Shown in pieces: positions 7,259 to 13,979 of a stretch of 24,023 bases of DNA (positions are counted from its first letter, which is position 1; each line of letters starts with the position of its first letter). The DNA is from a virus. The notes under the pieces were generated by a model. It worked only from the letters and a program-made list of their open reading frames with translations. It ran no database searches and was not told the DNA's origin. The stretch spans positions 1-24,023 of IMG/VR virus record IMGVR_UViG_3300032240_001380; one strand, 5' to 3'. The translations under genes were made by a program, and so were the position numbers.

Positions 7259-7289
7259 GATTATTCCAATCTTTCCGTAGAGAGAAAAT

Positions 7290-9887
7290 ATGGCCATTTC
7301 CAAAATAGTGCAAAATTCCCTAGATACTGATTCTATTAGTCTAGGTCCAAAAATTCGAAGCGTTCAAATCGCTAACAGTACCTATGTTGTAAAAGATGAT
7401 ACCGCAGTTAATACAGGTGGTGGTTATATCGTTATCACAGGTTCTGGTTTCACTTCAAATTCCACAGTATTAATTGGTAGTAACACCGCATGTTCGGTGA
7501 CTTATGTTTCTACGACACAATTGCGAGCTCAAGTTCCGTCTGCAACACCAGGTTCTTATCCTGTTTATGTTGTAACTGGAGATGGAGGTACTGCCATTCG
7601 TGTTAATGCATTGACATATAGTGATTCTCCAACATGGGTCACAACAAGTCCATTAACGGCGCAAACTGTTGATACTGCATTTTCTATTCAATTATCCGCA
7701 ACTGGTGCAAACACATATGTTCTGCAAACTGGTAGCACATTACCATCTGGTGTCTCACTAGCAGCAAACGGATTATTGTCTGGCACAGTAACAGGTATTA
7801 ATGATGATACGACATACAATTTCACAGTAGAAGCGGTTGATGCCGAAGCACAAGAATCACCAAAAGCACTGGCAGTTACAATTAATGGTTCTGATCCTTA
7901 TTTTAATTTAACCACAATGTATCTAAATGGTGACGGTACAAATGGTGCAAATAATAGTGTAATCGTTGATTCTTCAAATAATAATTATACCATTACAAAA
8001 AGTAGTGATACAACACAAGGAACATTTAGTCCATTTAGCCCTGCCGGTTTTGGTGCATATTTTGATGGTAGTGATGATTCTTATTCGATACCTGAAAGTG
8101 CCGATTTTAGATTTGGTACGGGGGATTTTACAATTGAAGCATGGCTTTGGATTGAAACTACTTCCAATTCGCAGTTAGCTTTCCATCATAACGGATCAGG
8201 TGGTTCTTTTATTGTGACTGGTAGTACCAATGTTCTACCAAATCGATGGAACCATTGTGCAGTTACAAGAACCGGAACAACGGTGCGTTTTTGGATTAAT
8301 GGAGTTCAAGATACTGGCGGCGCTCAAACAATAGGCGCAACAATATACAATAACAGCGATCCTCTTTATATTGGTCGTGGTGCTGACCATTCTGGGGCTG
8401 GGGCTTCTGGTCGAGATATTTGCCATTGTGGTGAAGTTGGCGGCAGTGCAAATAAATGGTTCTGGTATCTTGCTAGTGGCGGAACAGGATTTTTTAAAGG
8501 ATATATTTCTAATTTTAGGTTATCTAATAGTGTTAGATATACAACTACATTTACTCCTTCAACAGTTGATTTAACTAATGATGCCAACACAAAATTATTG
8601 ACACTTAACAGTAACAGACCTTTAGATTTATCTTCTAGTGCAAGAGTTGTCACACCAATTGCCGGTGTCAAAACAACAAACTTTTCACCTTTTAAATTTA
8701 CGGCAATATATTCTGCGGAAACTCATGGTGGGTCTTTATATTTTGATGGTGATAGTGATGTTGTATATGCAACAGAAGCTAGTTCGCAATTCACATATGG
8801 AACCGGTGATTTTGAATATGAATGTTGGTTCTACAATGATAGAGATTCCAGTTTCACCTCTCAAGAAACGCTTTTTGGTAGAAATAGTACCAGTAATGAT
8901 TTATCACCATACATTTATATTGTTCCAACATCAAGAGTAATTTCATTATATTATCAATCTCAAGTTTTGGTTGGTTCAACTGTTATCAAACCATATCAAT
9001 GGTATCACTTAGTTGTTTCAAGGGTTAGTGGAACATCAAAAATATTTTTAAATGGTGTGCAAGATGCAACCGCTTCTGATTCAAATAATTTAACTGCTGC
9101 CGGAAAATTGGTTGTTGGTGGACAATGGACTGGAAATACTAACATGTTTAAAGGTTATATGTCGGGTATAAGAGTGAGAAAGGGGTCTGGTTCAACTTCT
9201 GTCACTATTCCAACAACACCACCTACCGCAATCACAAATACTAATCTATTGTTGAATGGTACAAATGCTGGAATTATTGATTCATCCACTAGAAATGTAT
9301 TAGAAACAGTAGGTAATGCACAAGTAAGCACAAGTGTTAAGAAGTATGGGACAGGGAGTTTAGCGTTTGATGGGATAGGAGATTATTTACTTGCGCCAAA
9401 TAACCCCGCATATTTATTTAACACTGGCGATTTTACTGTTGAACTTTATTATTATCCAACAGCTTTAGTAGGTTCGCCAGCAAACAGTCAAGCTTTAATT
9501 GGAATGTGGGGTGCAGGTACTAGCCAAGCAAGTTGGTTACTTTATTATTCTAATGGTAATTTATATTGGTACACATCTACTAACGGAAGCACACAAGTGG
9601 CATCAATTACTGCGTCAAGCAGTCTGTCTATCAACAACTGGTATCACATTGCATTTGTTAGAAATTCTGGCACAACAACAATTTATGTTAATGGAACATC
9701 AATAGGCTCAACTGCAACAGTTGTTAATCTTTTTAATGCGAATTGCTCACTAGTAATTGGATATAACCCAATTGGTGGAACACCTGATTATCTTTACGGT
9801 TACATAGATGACCTACGCATCACCAAAGGGTATGCTCGATATACAACGACATTCACACCACCAACTGGTACTTTCCCAAGAAGGTAA
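7290..9887 (+). CDS. IPT/TIG, putative-Ig and triple LamG-domain protein (virion decoration, fibre or adhesin-like)
   Basis: 865 residues, no signal peptide. About 18-110: an IPT/TIG-like beta domain (GGGYIVITGSGFTSNSTV... AQVPSATPGSYPVYVV). About 112-200: a putative-Ig domain (LPSGVSLAANGLLSGTVTG). Then three concanavalin A/LamG-like domains at about 205-425, 470-640 and 649-865. Each repeats the YFDG/AFDG, TGDF-x-x-E, NxWNH or QWYH/NWYH and GYISNFRLS/GYMSGIRV/GYIDDLRIT blocks, ending RYTTTFTP. This is a carbohydrate- or surface-binding structural protein, likely on the phage particle. Late-type boxes precede it and a strong terminator follows, so it is probably a single-gene transcript. Confidence 0.85.
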   Translation: MAISKIVQNSLDTDSISLGPKIRSVQIANSTYVVKDDTAVNTGGGYIVITGSGFTSNSTVLIGSNTACSVTYVSTTQLRAQVPSATPGSYPVYVVTGDGGTAIRVNALTYSDSPTWVTTSPLTAQTVDTAFSIQLSATGANTYVLQTGSTLPSGVSLAANGLLSGTVTGINDDTTYNFTVEAVDAEAQESPKALAVTINGSDPYFNLTTMYLNGDGTNGANNSVIVDSSNNNYTITKSSDTTQGTFSPFSPAGFGAYFDGSDDSYSIPESADFRFGTGDFTIEAWLWIETTSNSQLAFHHNGSGGSFIVTGSTNVLPNRWNHCAVTRTGTTVRFWINGVQDTGGAQTIGATIYNNSDPLYIGRGADHSGAGASGRDICHCGEVGGSANKWFWYLASGGTGFFKGYISNFRLSNSVRYTTTFTPSTVDLTNDANTKLLTLNSNRPLDLSSSARVVTPIAGVKTTNFSPFKFTAIYSAETHGGSLYFDGDSDVVYATEASSQFTYGTGDFEYECWFYNDRDSSFTSQETLFGRNSTSNDLSPYIYIVPTSRVISLYYQSQVLVGSTVIKPYQWYHLVVSRVSGTSKIFLNGVQDATASDSNNLTAAGKLVVGGQWTGNTNMFKGYMSGIRVRKGSGSTSVTIPTTPPTAITNTNLLLNGTNAGIIDSSTRNVLETVGNAQVSTSVKKYGTGSLAFDGIGDYLLAPNNPAYLFNTGDFTVELYYYPTALVGSPANSQALIGMWGAGTSQASWLLYYSNGNLYWYTSTNGSTQVASITASSSLSINNWYHIAFVRNSGTTTIYVNGTSIGSTATVVNLFNANCSLVIGYNPIGGTPDYLYGYIDDLRITKGYARYTTTFTPPTGTFPRR

Positions 9888-9904
9888 TATATCATTGCCT
9901 TAAA

Positions 9905-9929
9905 AGACCCTGCTTCGGCAGGGTTTTTT
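9905..9929 (+). terminator. strong intrinsic terminator with UUCG loop
   Basis: ACCCTGC (9907-9913), TTCG loop, GCAGGGT (9918-9924), then a run of six T. A textbook C(UUCG)G tetraloop terminator closing the LamG gene. Confidence 0.93.
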
Positions 9930-9972
9930 GTTTCCGCCTCACTACATATGAGTATCAGATATAATCCATAAC

Positions 9973-10386
9973 ATGATAGTCAAAGGCAAAATCAAAAAGT
10001 CCCGCTTAGCCGCATTGGACTTTTTTGCCTATTCTCTATTGACAAAACAGTTAAGTAAGCATATAATAGTAACTGTAATCTTTCGTAGGTCACTTGATGT
10101 TCTCGGCATTACTACCGTGGATGACTATAATCTAAGTGGCAAGCCGAGAGAATTCATTATTGATATAAATTTGAATCAGACCGAAGAAGAAATCCTACGC
10201 ACATTGGCACATGAAATGGTGCATGTAAAACAATATGCCAAAGGTCAATTGGACGATGAAGGCCGATACTGGTGCGGTGAGAAATTATACAATGAATTGC
10301 AGTATCACGAACAGCCATGGGAAATCGAAGCACATGATGTAAGTGATATCTTATTAATGGAATATATGGAAAAATGTAATGGATGA
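9973..10386 (+). CDS. zincin-like metallopeptidase-fold protein (SprT/HExxH type)
   Basis: 137 residues. LAHEMVHVKQYAKGQ contains the HExxH zinc site (His80, Glu81, His84), and WEIEAHDV near 115-122 could provide a third ligand. The size and layout match small SprT-like or ImmA-like phage zincins. It may be a protease acting on a host or virion protein. TATAAT at 9960-9965 lies only 7 nt before the ATG and no clear ribosome site is visible, so its translation may be unusual. The 8-nt overlap with the next gene starts a chain of tiny genes. Confidence 0.75.
   Translation: MIVKGKIKKSRLAALDFFAYSLLTKQLSKHIIVTVIFRRSLDVLGITTVDDYNLSGKPREFIIDINLNQTEEEILRTLAHEMVHVKQYAKGQLDDEGRYWCGEKLYNELQYHEQPWEIEAHDVSDILLMEYMEKCNG
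10039..10067 (+). promoter_or_regulatory. consensus sigma70 promoter inside the zincin gene
   Basis: TTGACA (10039-10044), 17-bp spacer, TATAAT (10062-10067): a full match at optimal spacing inside coding sequence. It could give extra transcription of the following small-gene chain. A coincidence cannot be excluded. Confidence 0.5.
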
Positions 10387-10606
10387 TAATAACCTGATTG
10401 AAATTGCTAAATCGATTGACGATGTGTTAATGGAGAAGCTTCTGAAGTATAAACTCTCGGTGAATGGACTCAACGGTGTGGTACTGGCTCGATTGATAAT
10501 GTTGAATCAAGAAGCAAATAACATGGTTAGCCTGCGTGACTTTATGAATGATATATTAGCAAATGACTTTGGAGTGCCAGATGAGCAAGAGCCAAAAATA
10601 CATTGA
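10379..10606 (+). CDS. hypothetical protein, 75 residues
   Basis: 75 residues, starting at ATG 10379 and overlapping the zincin stop by 8 nt. All-helical: residues 5-35 (LIEIAKSIDDVLMEKLLKYK) and 36-65 (VVLARLIMLNQEANNMVSLR). Its C-terminus overlaps the next start by about 26 nt. Soluble, acidic, no recognised family. The position in a tight gene chain supports translation. Confidence 0.65.
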   Translation: MDDNNLIEIAKSIDDVLMEKLLKYKLSVNGLNGVVLARLIMLNQEANNMVSLRDFMNDILANDFGVPDEQEPKIH

Positions 10607-10754
10607 AGATAACACGGAACTCATAGAGCAATGGGTCACCTGGCTTGATTCTGAGACCCGTATGCATGTCATGTCCGATTGGGAAAAGAAAAACAAGCGT
10701 GAGTTAATGCATTTTCTTGCCGGTCTATTAGAGAATGAACCTAGTAAAGTATAG
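10581..10754 (+). CDS. hypothetical protein, 57 residues
   Basis: 57 residues from ATG 10581, which has a GGAG ribosome site at 10571-10574; this start is preferred over an in-frame ATG at 10563. Two helices (YIEDNTELIEQWVTWLDSET; KRELMHFLAGLLEN). Soluble, no family recognised. Overlaps both neighbours. Confidence 0.6.
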   Translation: MSKSQKYIEDNTELIEQWVTWLDSETRMHVMSDWEKKNKRELMHFLAGLLENEPSKV

Positions 10755-10764
10755 AGATGCTGGT

Positions 10765-10899
10765 ATGAAAGACTATACCTATTTTTGGGTAAAGGACGAT
10801 TCGAAGGCTATTATCAGTCCGTATTTTAATACAGTAACAGAAGCAGAGAATTGGGCTCGTAAGTTGATAGAGGAAAAGAAAGATGAACCACACCGTTGA
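10765..10899 (+). CDS. small protein, paralogue of the 85-residue protein at 12424
   Basis: 44 residues from ATG 10765; an upstream in-frame ATG at 10735 would give 54. It reads YFWVKDDSKAIISPYFNTVT then EAENWARKLIEE. The same pattern (W-V-x-V-KD..., YF-x-S/T, EQAENWA) occurs in the N-terminal half of the gene at 12424, so the two look like paralogues, the present one truncated at the C-terminus. It probably forms a small beta-beta-alpha unit. Function unknown. Confidence 0.6.
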   Translation: MKDYTYFWVKDDSKAIISPYFNTVTEAENWARKLIEEKKDEPHR

Positions 10900-11044
10900 A
10901 GAATATCCAGGTCATATCAAGCAATTAGAGAATTACATTACAATTCTTGAAGCCGAGATTACCAAGTTTGAAAATAAGGTTGCACAATTAAGTGACAGAA
11001 TCCGTGAACTAGAGTCCCAAGTTTACGGAGGTTCCGTCAAGTGA
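10883..11044 (+). CDS. small coiled-coil protein, 53 residues
   Basis: A 53-codon ORF with an AGAGGAAAAG ribosome-site region before ATG 10883, overlapping the previous gene by 17 nt. Residues 10-45 form an obvious coiled coil with hydrophobic heptads (IKQLENYITILEAEITKF, then ENKVAQLSDRIRELE). Probably an oligomerising scaffold or adaptor. Its TGA overlaps the GTG start of the next gene. Confidence 0.65.
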   Translation: MNHTVEEYPGHIKQLENYITILEAEITKFENKVAQLSDRIRELESQVYGGSVK

Positions 11045-11334
11045 CTGAGCAATTAGAATTCAAGTTTTTCTGGCCATTAACAGAACAAATCCCATTAGAA
11101 TTAGATTATACCGATTGTGCCAAGCCACGATTGAACTACCCATTAGGTGGTGGTGGCGGGAATGGACCTATTACAGTATCATTCGCTCCATATGCAACAG
11201 GTCATACGACAATCACCGCTTCCAATTTAAGCCTAGATATAGATACCACTACACTAAAGGTCAGAGAGAAACCTGGCTTTTGTCGTAGAACAATACTCAA
11301 ATGTTTAGGTCTAAAATGGGAGATAAAGAAATGA
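11041..11334 (+). CDS. hypothetical protein, 97 residues, GTG start
   Basis: 97 residues from GTG 11041 (GTGA overlap), with a GGAGG site about 10 nt upstream, over the end of the coiled-coil gene. N-terminus EQLEFKFFWPLTEQIPLELD, a glycine cluster (LGGGGGNGP) around residues 36-42, a Ser/Thr-rich middle and a basic C-terminus with two Cys. The 'LEFKFFWPLTEQIPLELD' opening recurs, to my memory, in other phage small proteins but has no assigned function. Confidence 0.65.
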   Translation: MTEQLEFKFFWPLTEQIPLELDYTDCAKPRLNYPLGGGGGNGPITVSFAPYATGHTTITASNLSLDIDTTTLKVREKPGFCRRTILKCLGLKWEIKK

Positions 11335-11540
11335 ATAACTATTGGGGCGAACCAGAAGATGATGGAGATATGCCAGATTGGATGAAAGCATCTACGCATC
11401 AAAATGGCGGTAAACCAAAGAATAAAACAAAATCATTGGAAGAAGCAATCAATCAGGCGATGCAAAAACCGCCAATTGATACTTCCCATCTATCATGGGA
11501 CCAATGGAAGCCGAATGAGGATATTGATGAGGCATTATAA
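11331..11540 (+). CDS. hypothetical acidic protein, 69 residues
   Basis: 69 residues from ATG 11331, overlapping the previous stop (ATGA). An in-frame ATG at 11301 lies inside the upstream gene and is not needed. Trp- and Asp/Glu-rich N-terminus (YWGEPEDDGDMPDWMKAS), a lysine-rich linker and an acidic end. Probably partly disordered. The last 14 nt overlap the next gene. No function known. Confidence 0.6.
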   Translation: MNNYWGEPEDDGDMPDWMKASTHQNGGKPKNKTKSLEEAINQAMQKPPIDTSHLSWDQWKPNEDIDEAL

Positions 11541-11691
11541 AGAATTTGAAGATTGGTTCTATGAGGTCGAAATCACAGGTACAAGAGGTGACAGGTTCTA
11601 TGATGAATTCCTGTCCCATATGCCAGATGATAGTCTAATGAATTGGTTGAAGGCCGCATGGGAGTGTGCCCGTATGGAAAAGATTGAATGA
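11527..11691 (+). CDS. hypothetical protein, 54 residues
   Basis: 54 residues from ATG 11527, overlapping the preceding gene end. Reads HYKEFEDWFYEVEITGTRGD, then RFYDEFLSHMPDD and a helix with WLKAAWECARM. Compact, aromatic-rich and acidic. The longer frame from 11404 is unlikely because it would lie almost wholly within the upstream gene. Family not recognised. Confidence 0.6.
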   Translation: MRHYKEFEDWFYEVEITGTRGDRFYDEFLSHMPDDSLMNWLKAAWECARMEKIE

Positions 11692-11816
11692 CAGTAGAAG
11701 AACAAATAGAAGAATTTTTGGAGATGTATGGCGATAGGTTACCCAATCCCGACCATTGTCCCAAAGAGTTTGCATATTATGTGCTGCTATACAAATACAG
11801 TAAAGGTTTATTATGA
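11688..11816 (+). CDS. hypothetical protein, 42 residues
   Basis: A 42-codon ORF joined by ATGA overlaps on both sides (11688 and 11813). Acidic N-terminal helix (TVEEQIEEFLEMYGDRLPNP) and an aromatic C-terminal helix (EFAYYVLLYKY). Too short for a family call. The coding evidence is the two exact overlaps. Confidence 0.55.
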   Translation: MTVEEQIEEFLEMYGDRLPNPDHCPKEFAYYVLLYKYSKGLL

Positions 11817-12031
11817 ATATATTACAAGCCGCCATTGAGAACCTATGGTACTGGACTTATGGAATACTTGTAGGTTGGGGTGCATCCTTTACGATATGCA
11901 TAGGTCTTATTATCTTCCTATTCCTAGAGATAATGCGCCTCCGTAAGACAGTTAATTACCTTTACGGCAGAGTAATTGCCAATGAGCGAGAGTTAAGCCT
12001 ATATGTGAATAAGGATGGCATCAAAAAATGA
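11813..12031 (+). CDS. single-pass membrane protein, 72 residues
   Basis: 72 residues. Hydrophobic segment about 17-41 (GILVGWGASFTICIGLIIFL, then FLEIM), then a basic, heptad-like cytoplasmic tail (RLRKTVNYLYGRVIANEREL). This layout, an N-out membrane anchor with an inner coiled coil, is seen in phage spanins or superinfection-type proteins, but nothing here fixes the function. ATGA overlaps join it to both neighbours. Confidence 0.7.
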   Translation: MNILQAAIENLWYWTYGILVGWGASFTICIGLIIFLFLEIMRLRKTVNYLYGRVIANERELSLYVNKDGIKK

Positions 12032-12177
12032 AAGTGACCGAAGTAAAGACTAAAGAAGATTATGTTTTATACCTTCAATCCGTTATAGATTACAAGGATG
12101 AAGTAATCGAAAGACAAATGAATCAGATAAAGAAACTATTGGAGTTGCTTGCTGACCGAGAGAATACACCAAAATGA
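12028..12177 (+). CDS. small coiled-coil protein, 49 residues
   Basis: A 49-codon ORF with ATGA overlaps at 12028 and 12174. One long charged helix (YVLYLQSVIDYKDEVIERQM, then NQIKKLLELL) with heptad spacing of I/V/L. It resembles the 53-residue coiled-coil protein at 10883 in style but not clearly in sequence. Perhaps it partners the membrane protein just before it. Function unknown. Confidence 0.6.
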   Translation: MKVTEVKTKEDYVLYLQSVIDYKDEVIERQMNQIKKLLELLADRENTPK

Positions 12178-12395
12178 ATGAGAAAGAACAAAGAGAATAT
12201 GATGAAGTAGTCGATTTGCATATGGAAAGAATAGAGAAATTAGACTATGCCAAAGAGAGATATTCCATATGCAAGTCCTGCGACCAGTTTAATAACCTAT
12301 TGAAATTGTGTGGATATTGTGGATGCTTTATGCCTGTAAAGACCCAATTCAAAGTATTTACCTGTCCGATGCAGAAATGGGGTAAGGTAGAGTGA
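12174..12395 (+). CDS. zinc-binding protein with Cys-rich C-terminal half (DUF6171-like)
   Basis: 73 residues. A charged helical N-terminus (1-30) leads to a cysteine cluster: Cys33-x2-Cys36, Cys46-x2-Cys49-x-Cys51 and Cys64 in SICKSCDQFNN...LCGYCGCFM...FTCPMQKW. This spacing is that of a small phage/bacterial zinc-ribbon family (I recall it as DUF6171-like). Probable structural zinc and nucleic-acid or protein binding. The start ATG overlaps the previous stop. Confidence 0.7.
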   Translation: MNEKEQREYDEVVDLHMERIEKLDYAKERYSICKSCDQFNNLLKLCGYCGCFMPVKTQFKVFTCPMQKWGKVE

Positions 12396-12423
12396 GACTA
12401 GAACATTATTGGAGGGTATAAAA

Positions 12424-12681
12424 ATGGGTAGAAAATCGAGACCTTGGGTAGTATTAGTTAAAGACAAAGACAATTGGTGGCCAAGAAGTTATTTTGATAG
12501 TAAAGAACAGGCCGAGAATTGGGCCATTGAAAAATCTAAGAATAGTAATAGTGTATTCCGTGTAGAGAGAAATAGTCCAACAAATCCATCTATATTTGCG
12601 AGAAAAAGAACCTCAGTTTATACGCAAAAGGCCAATGATAAACTAAGAACTCATAGTGGAATGACCATAAAAAGAACTTAA
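12424..12681 (+). CDS. hypothetical protein, 85 residues, paralogue of the gene at 10765
   Basis: 85 residues from ATG 12424, chosen because GGAGGG at 12411-12416 is at ideal distance; an in-frame TTG at 12409 is rejected. N-terminal half WVVLVKDKDNWWPRSYFDSK then EQAENWAIEKSK matches the 10765 protein. The C-terminal half is basic and Ser/Thr-rich (RVERN...FARKRTSVYTQK) and may bind nucleic acid. Function unknown. Confidence 0.7.
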   Translation: MGRKSRPWVVLVKDKDNWWPRSYFDSKEQAENWAIEKSKNSNSVFRVERNSPTNPSIFARKRTSVYTQKANDKLRTHSGMTIKRT

Positions 12682-12684
12682 AAT

Positions 12685-12861
12685 ATGATAAAGTATAAGA
12701 CTATCGGCTTATCTGTAATAGTAATAATATTCTTAATACTCCTCATTATAGTACCAAAACCTGAGGGAATAACCTATGATTGTCGCCTTGCAGAGATAAG
12801 TCCAGACTATCCCATAGAGGTAAAGAATGAATGCCGTAAGAGAATGAGTATAAGTAGGTAG
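12685..12861 (+). CDS. small membrane-anchored protein, 58 residues
   Basis: A 58-codon ORF 3 nt after the preceding stop. Residues 6-24 are one hydrophobic helix (TIGLSVIVIIFLILLIIVP), followed by a polar domain with two cysteines: TYDCRLAEISPDYPIEVKNE then CRKR. The 'YDCRLAEISPDxPxxVKxECR' segment is familiar from other T4-like phages as an unassigned small protein. The cysteines would be periplasmic if the N-terminus is inside and could form a disulfide. Confidence 0.65.
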   Translation: MIKYKTIGLSVIVIIFLILLIIVPKPEGITYDCRLAEISPDYPIEVKNECRKRMSISR

Positions 12862-12892
12862 TAACTCTAGGTATTCCACAGATAGGTTTCCG

Positions 12893-13216
12893 ATGCCAAA
12901 CCAGTATAAAGAAAAGAAATGTCCCGAATGTAAAACACCGCATAGAAAAAGAGGCCTCTATTGCTCACAGTCTTGCGCCAATACTAACCAATCTAAATCA
13001 CCTGAGCATATAAAGAGAATAAAGAAGTCCCTCAATGAGTATCAGAATTCACCAGAGGGTCTTGCTAATGCTAAGAGACAATCACTTAGAGCCTCTGCTA
13101 TGCGTAATGATGAACCACTGCCAGTCACAATAGAGGATTTTGCAGTTGATATACCAGACACTACCGAACTTAGCGATTATGACCTCGATGGATATAGTCG
13201 TGCTGAGAATTGGTAG
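12893..13216 (+). CDS. small zinc-finger protein, 107 residues
   Basis: 107 residues. Cys10-x2-Cys13 (CPECK) and Cys24-x3-Cys28 (YCSQSCAN) form a short zinc knuckle, followed by a basic helical region (SPEHIKRIKKSLNEYQ) and an acidic C-terminus. The knuckle resembles those in HNH-associated or NUMOD-type DNA-binding segments, but no nuclease residues follow. The ribosome site is weak. It is the last gene before a divergent promoter region, and a leftward promoter there would make RNA antisense to it. Confidence 0.7.
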   Translation: MPNQYKEKKCPECKTPHRKRGLYCSQSCANTNQSKSPEHIKRIKKSLNEYQNSPEGLANAKRQSLRASAMRNDEPLPVTIEDFAVDIPDTTELSDYDLDGYSRAENW

Positions 13217-13239
13217 AACCCGCCCGCATCCACCCTTCC

Positions 13240-13268
13240 ATTATACCAGATAACCACCGAATTGTCAA
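13240..13268 (-). promoter_or_regulatory. leftward sigma70 promoter with TTGACAATTCGG element
   Basis: Read on the minus strand: TTGACA (13268 to 13263), 17-bp spacer beginning ATTCGG, TATAAT (13245 to 13240). Every consensus base is present. The 13-nt segment 13257-13269 is the exact reverse complement of 13340-13352 in the rightward promoter. No gene runs leftward here, so the product would be antisense to the zinc-finger gene. Confidence 0.7.
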
Positions 13269-13286
13269 GTAATACCGCTGGCCCGT

Positions 13287-13304
13287 TGTTGTATAAAAGC
13301 AACA
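13287..13304 (+). repeat. TGTTG...CAACA hairpin upstream of promoter, copy 1
   Basis: TGTTG (13287-13291) pairs with CAACA (13300-13304). The same hairpin type precedes the promoters at 13915, 18332 and 21646. It may be an operator or a weak terminator stem. Confidence 0.4.
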
Positions 13305-13340
13305 GTATTTCTCTAACGGAATCAATGACTTACACCAGGC

Positions 13341-13369
13341 TTGACAATTCGGTACTAGTGGCATATAAT
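13341..13369 (+). promoter_or_regulatory. rightward sigma70 promoter with TTGACAATTCGG element
   Basis: TTGACA (13341-13346), 17-bp spacer starting ATTCGG, TATAAT (13364-13369). The expected RNA start (7 nt on) falls on the ATG at 13376. Confidence 0.85.
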
Positions 13370-13375
13370 GGCCAC

Positions 13376-13684
13376 ATGATGAGAAAAAAGCGATCCGACC
13401 GAAATTATGTGCTGTATCAGTTGACCGCTGATAATGAGACCTATATTGGCCTTACTGTGGCACAAGGTCAAGCATTCCTCCGTAGTGTAAAGGTTCGAGT
13501 GCAGAAGCATTTGTCCCGAGCGAAGCGTGAAAATAAAGAATGGACACTATATTCCTTCCTGAGAGAAAACCCAGAGACCACTATACAATATGAGGTCATC
13601 GAAGTTGTGCGTGGTCGTAAGCCTGCGTACCAAAGAGAGCGAGAGCTAATCGCTGAGTATGAACCAACCCTTAATACATTCTAA
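13376..13684 (+). CDS. GIY-YIG-domain protein, 102 residues, possibly from a leaderless mRNA
   Basis: Starts at ATG 13376 or the adjacent ATG 13379. A longer frame from TTG 13262 would run through the promoter and is rejected. Residues 10-25 (NYVLYQLTADNETYIG) are the GIY...YIG signature. A basic stretch follows (VRVQKHLSRAKRENKEW), and a late AYQRERELIAEYEP helix carries candidate catalytic Glu. A full minimal GIY-YIG domain and nothing else, so perhaps a small endonuclease. The promoter's predicted +1 falls on the first ATG and no ribosome site precedes it. Confidence 0.78.
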   Translation: MMRKKRSDRNYVLYQLTADNETYIGLTVAQGQAFLRSVKVRVQKHLSRAKRENKEWTLYSFLRENPETTIQYEVIEVVRGRKPAYQRERELIAEYEPTLNTF

Positions 13685-13697
13685 TGGAGAACTAATC

Positions 13698-13868
13698 GTG
13701 GTACCTACAATCGAAGAAATTAACGACCTATGCCGGGAAATTGCAGAGGAAACTACTGATATTACCGAAGAGGAATTGGCCTTGCTGGAACTGGAAAAGC
13801 AATATGAATTCATGAGCTATGCGGATGAAGCGGCCGATGCGGATGCGGAATACTATGGTGTTGCTTAA
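13698..13868 (+). CDS. small acidic protein, 56 residues, GTG start
   Basis: 56 residues from GTG 13698, chosen because TGGAGAA at 13685-13691 lies 6 nt before it. An in-frame ATG at 13659 would add 13 residues and overlap the GIY-YIG gene. Strongly acidic (IAEETTDITEEELALLELEK then ADEAADADAEYYG). It could be a DNA-mimic-like or partner-binding peptide, but that is speculation from charge alone. It is co-transcribed with the GIY-YIG gene; its stop lies in the loop of the next hairpin. Confidence 0.6.
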   Translation: MVPTIEEINDLCREIAEETTDITEEELALLELEKQYEFMSYADEAADADAEYYGVA

Positions 13869-13877
13869 AAACAACAC
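13858..13877 (+). repeat. GTGTTG...CAACAC hairpin upstream of promoter, copy 2
   Basis: GTGTTG (13858-13863) pairs with CAACAC (13872-13877). A second dyad, CTTGAC (13881-13886) with GTCAAG (13894-13899), follows before the promoter at 13915. Both elements have counterparts at 18288-18325. Confidence 0.45.
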
Positions 13878-13914
13878 AATCTTGACTAATCCGGTCAAGT
13901 ATGAATGGTGCTGG

Positions 13915-13943
13915 TTGACAATTCGGCACTTTGCTGATACAAT
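13915..13943 (+). promoter_or_regulatory. sigma70 promoter with TTGACAATTCGGC element
   Basis: TTGACA (13915-13920), 17-bp spacer starting ATTCGGC, TACAAT (13938-13943). Drives the Ala/Lys-rich protein at 13980. Confidence 0.85.
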
Positions 13944-13979
13944 TATACCATACTGAGAAATTAATTGAAAGGAACTCAA

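Noticed and set aside
13262-13375. TTG start at 13262 extending the GIY-YIG protein
   Set aside because: It would translate through a full promoter, and the extension has no protein-like conservation.
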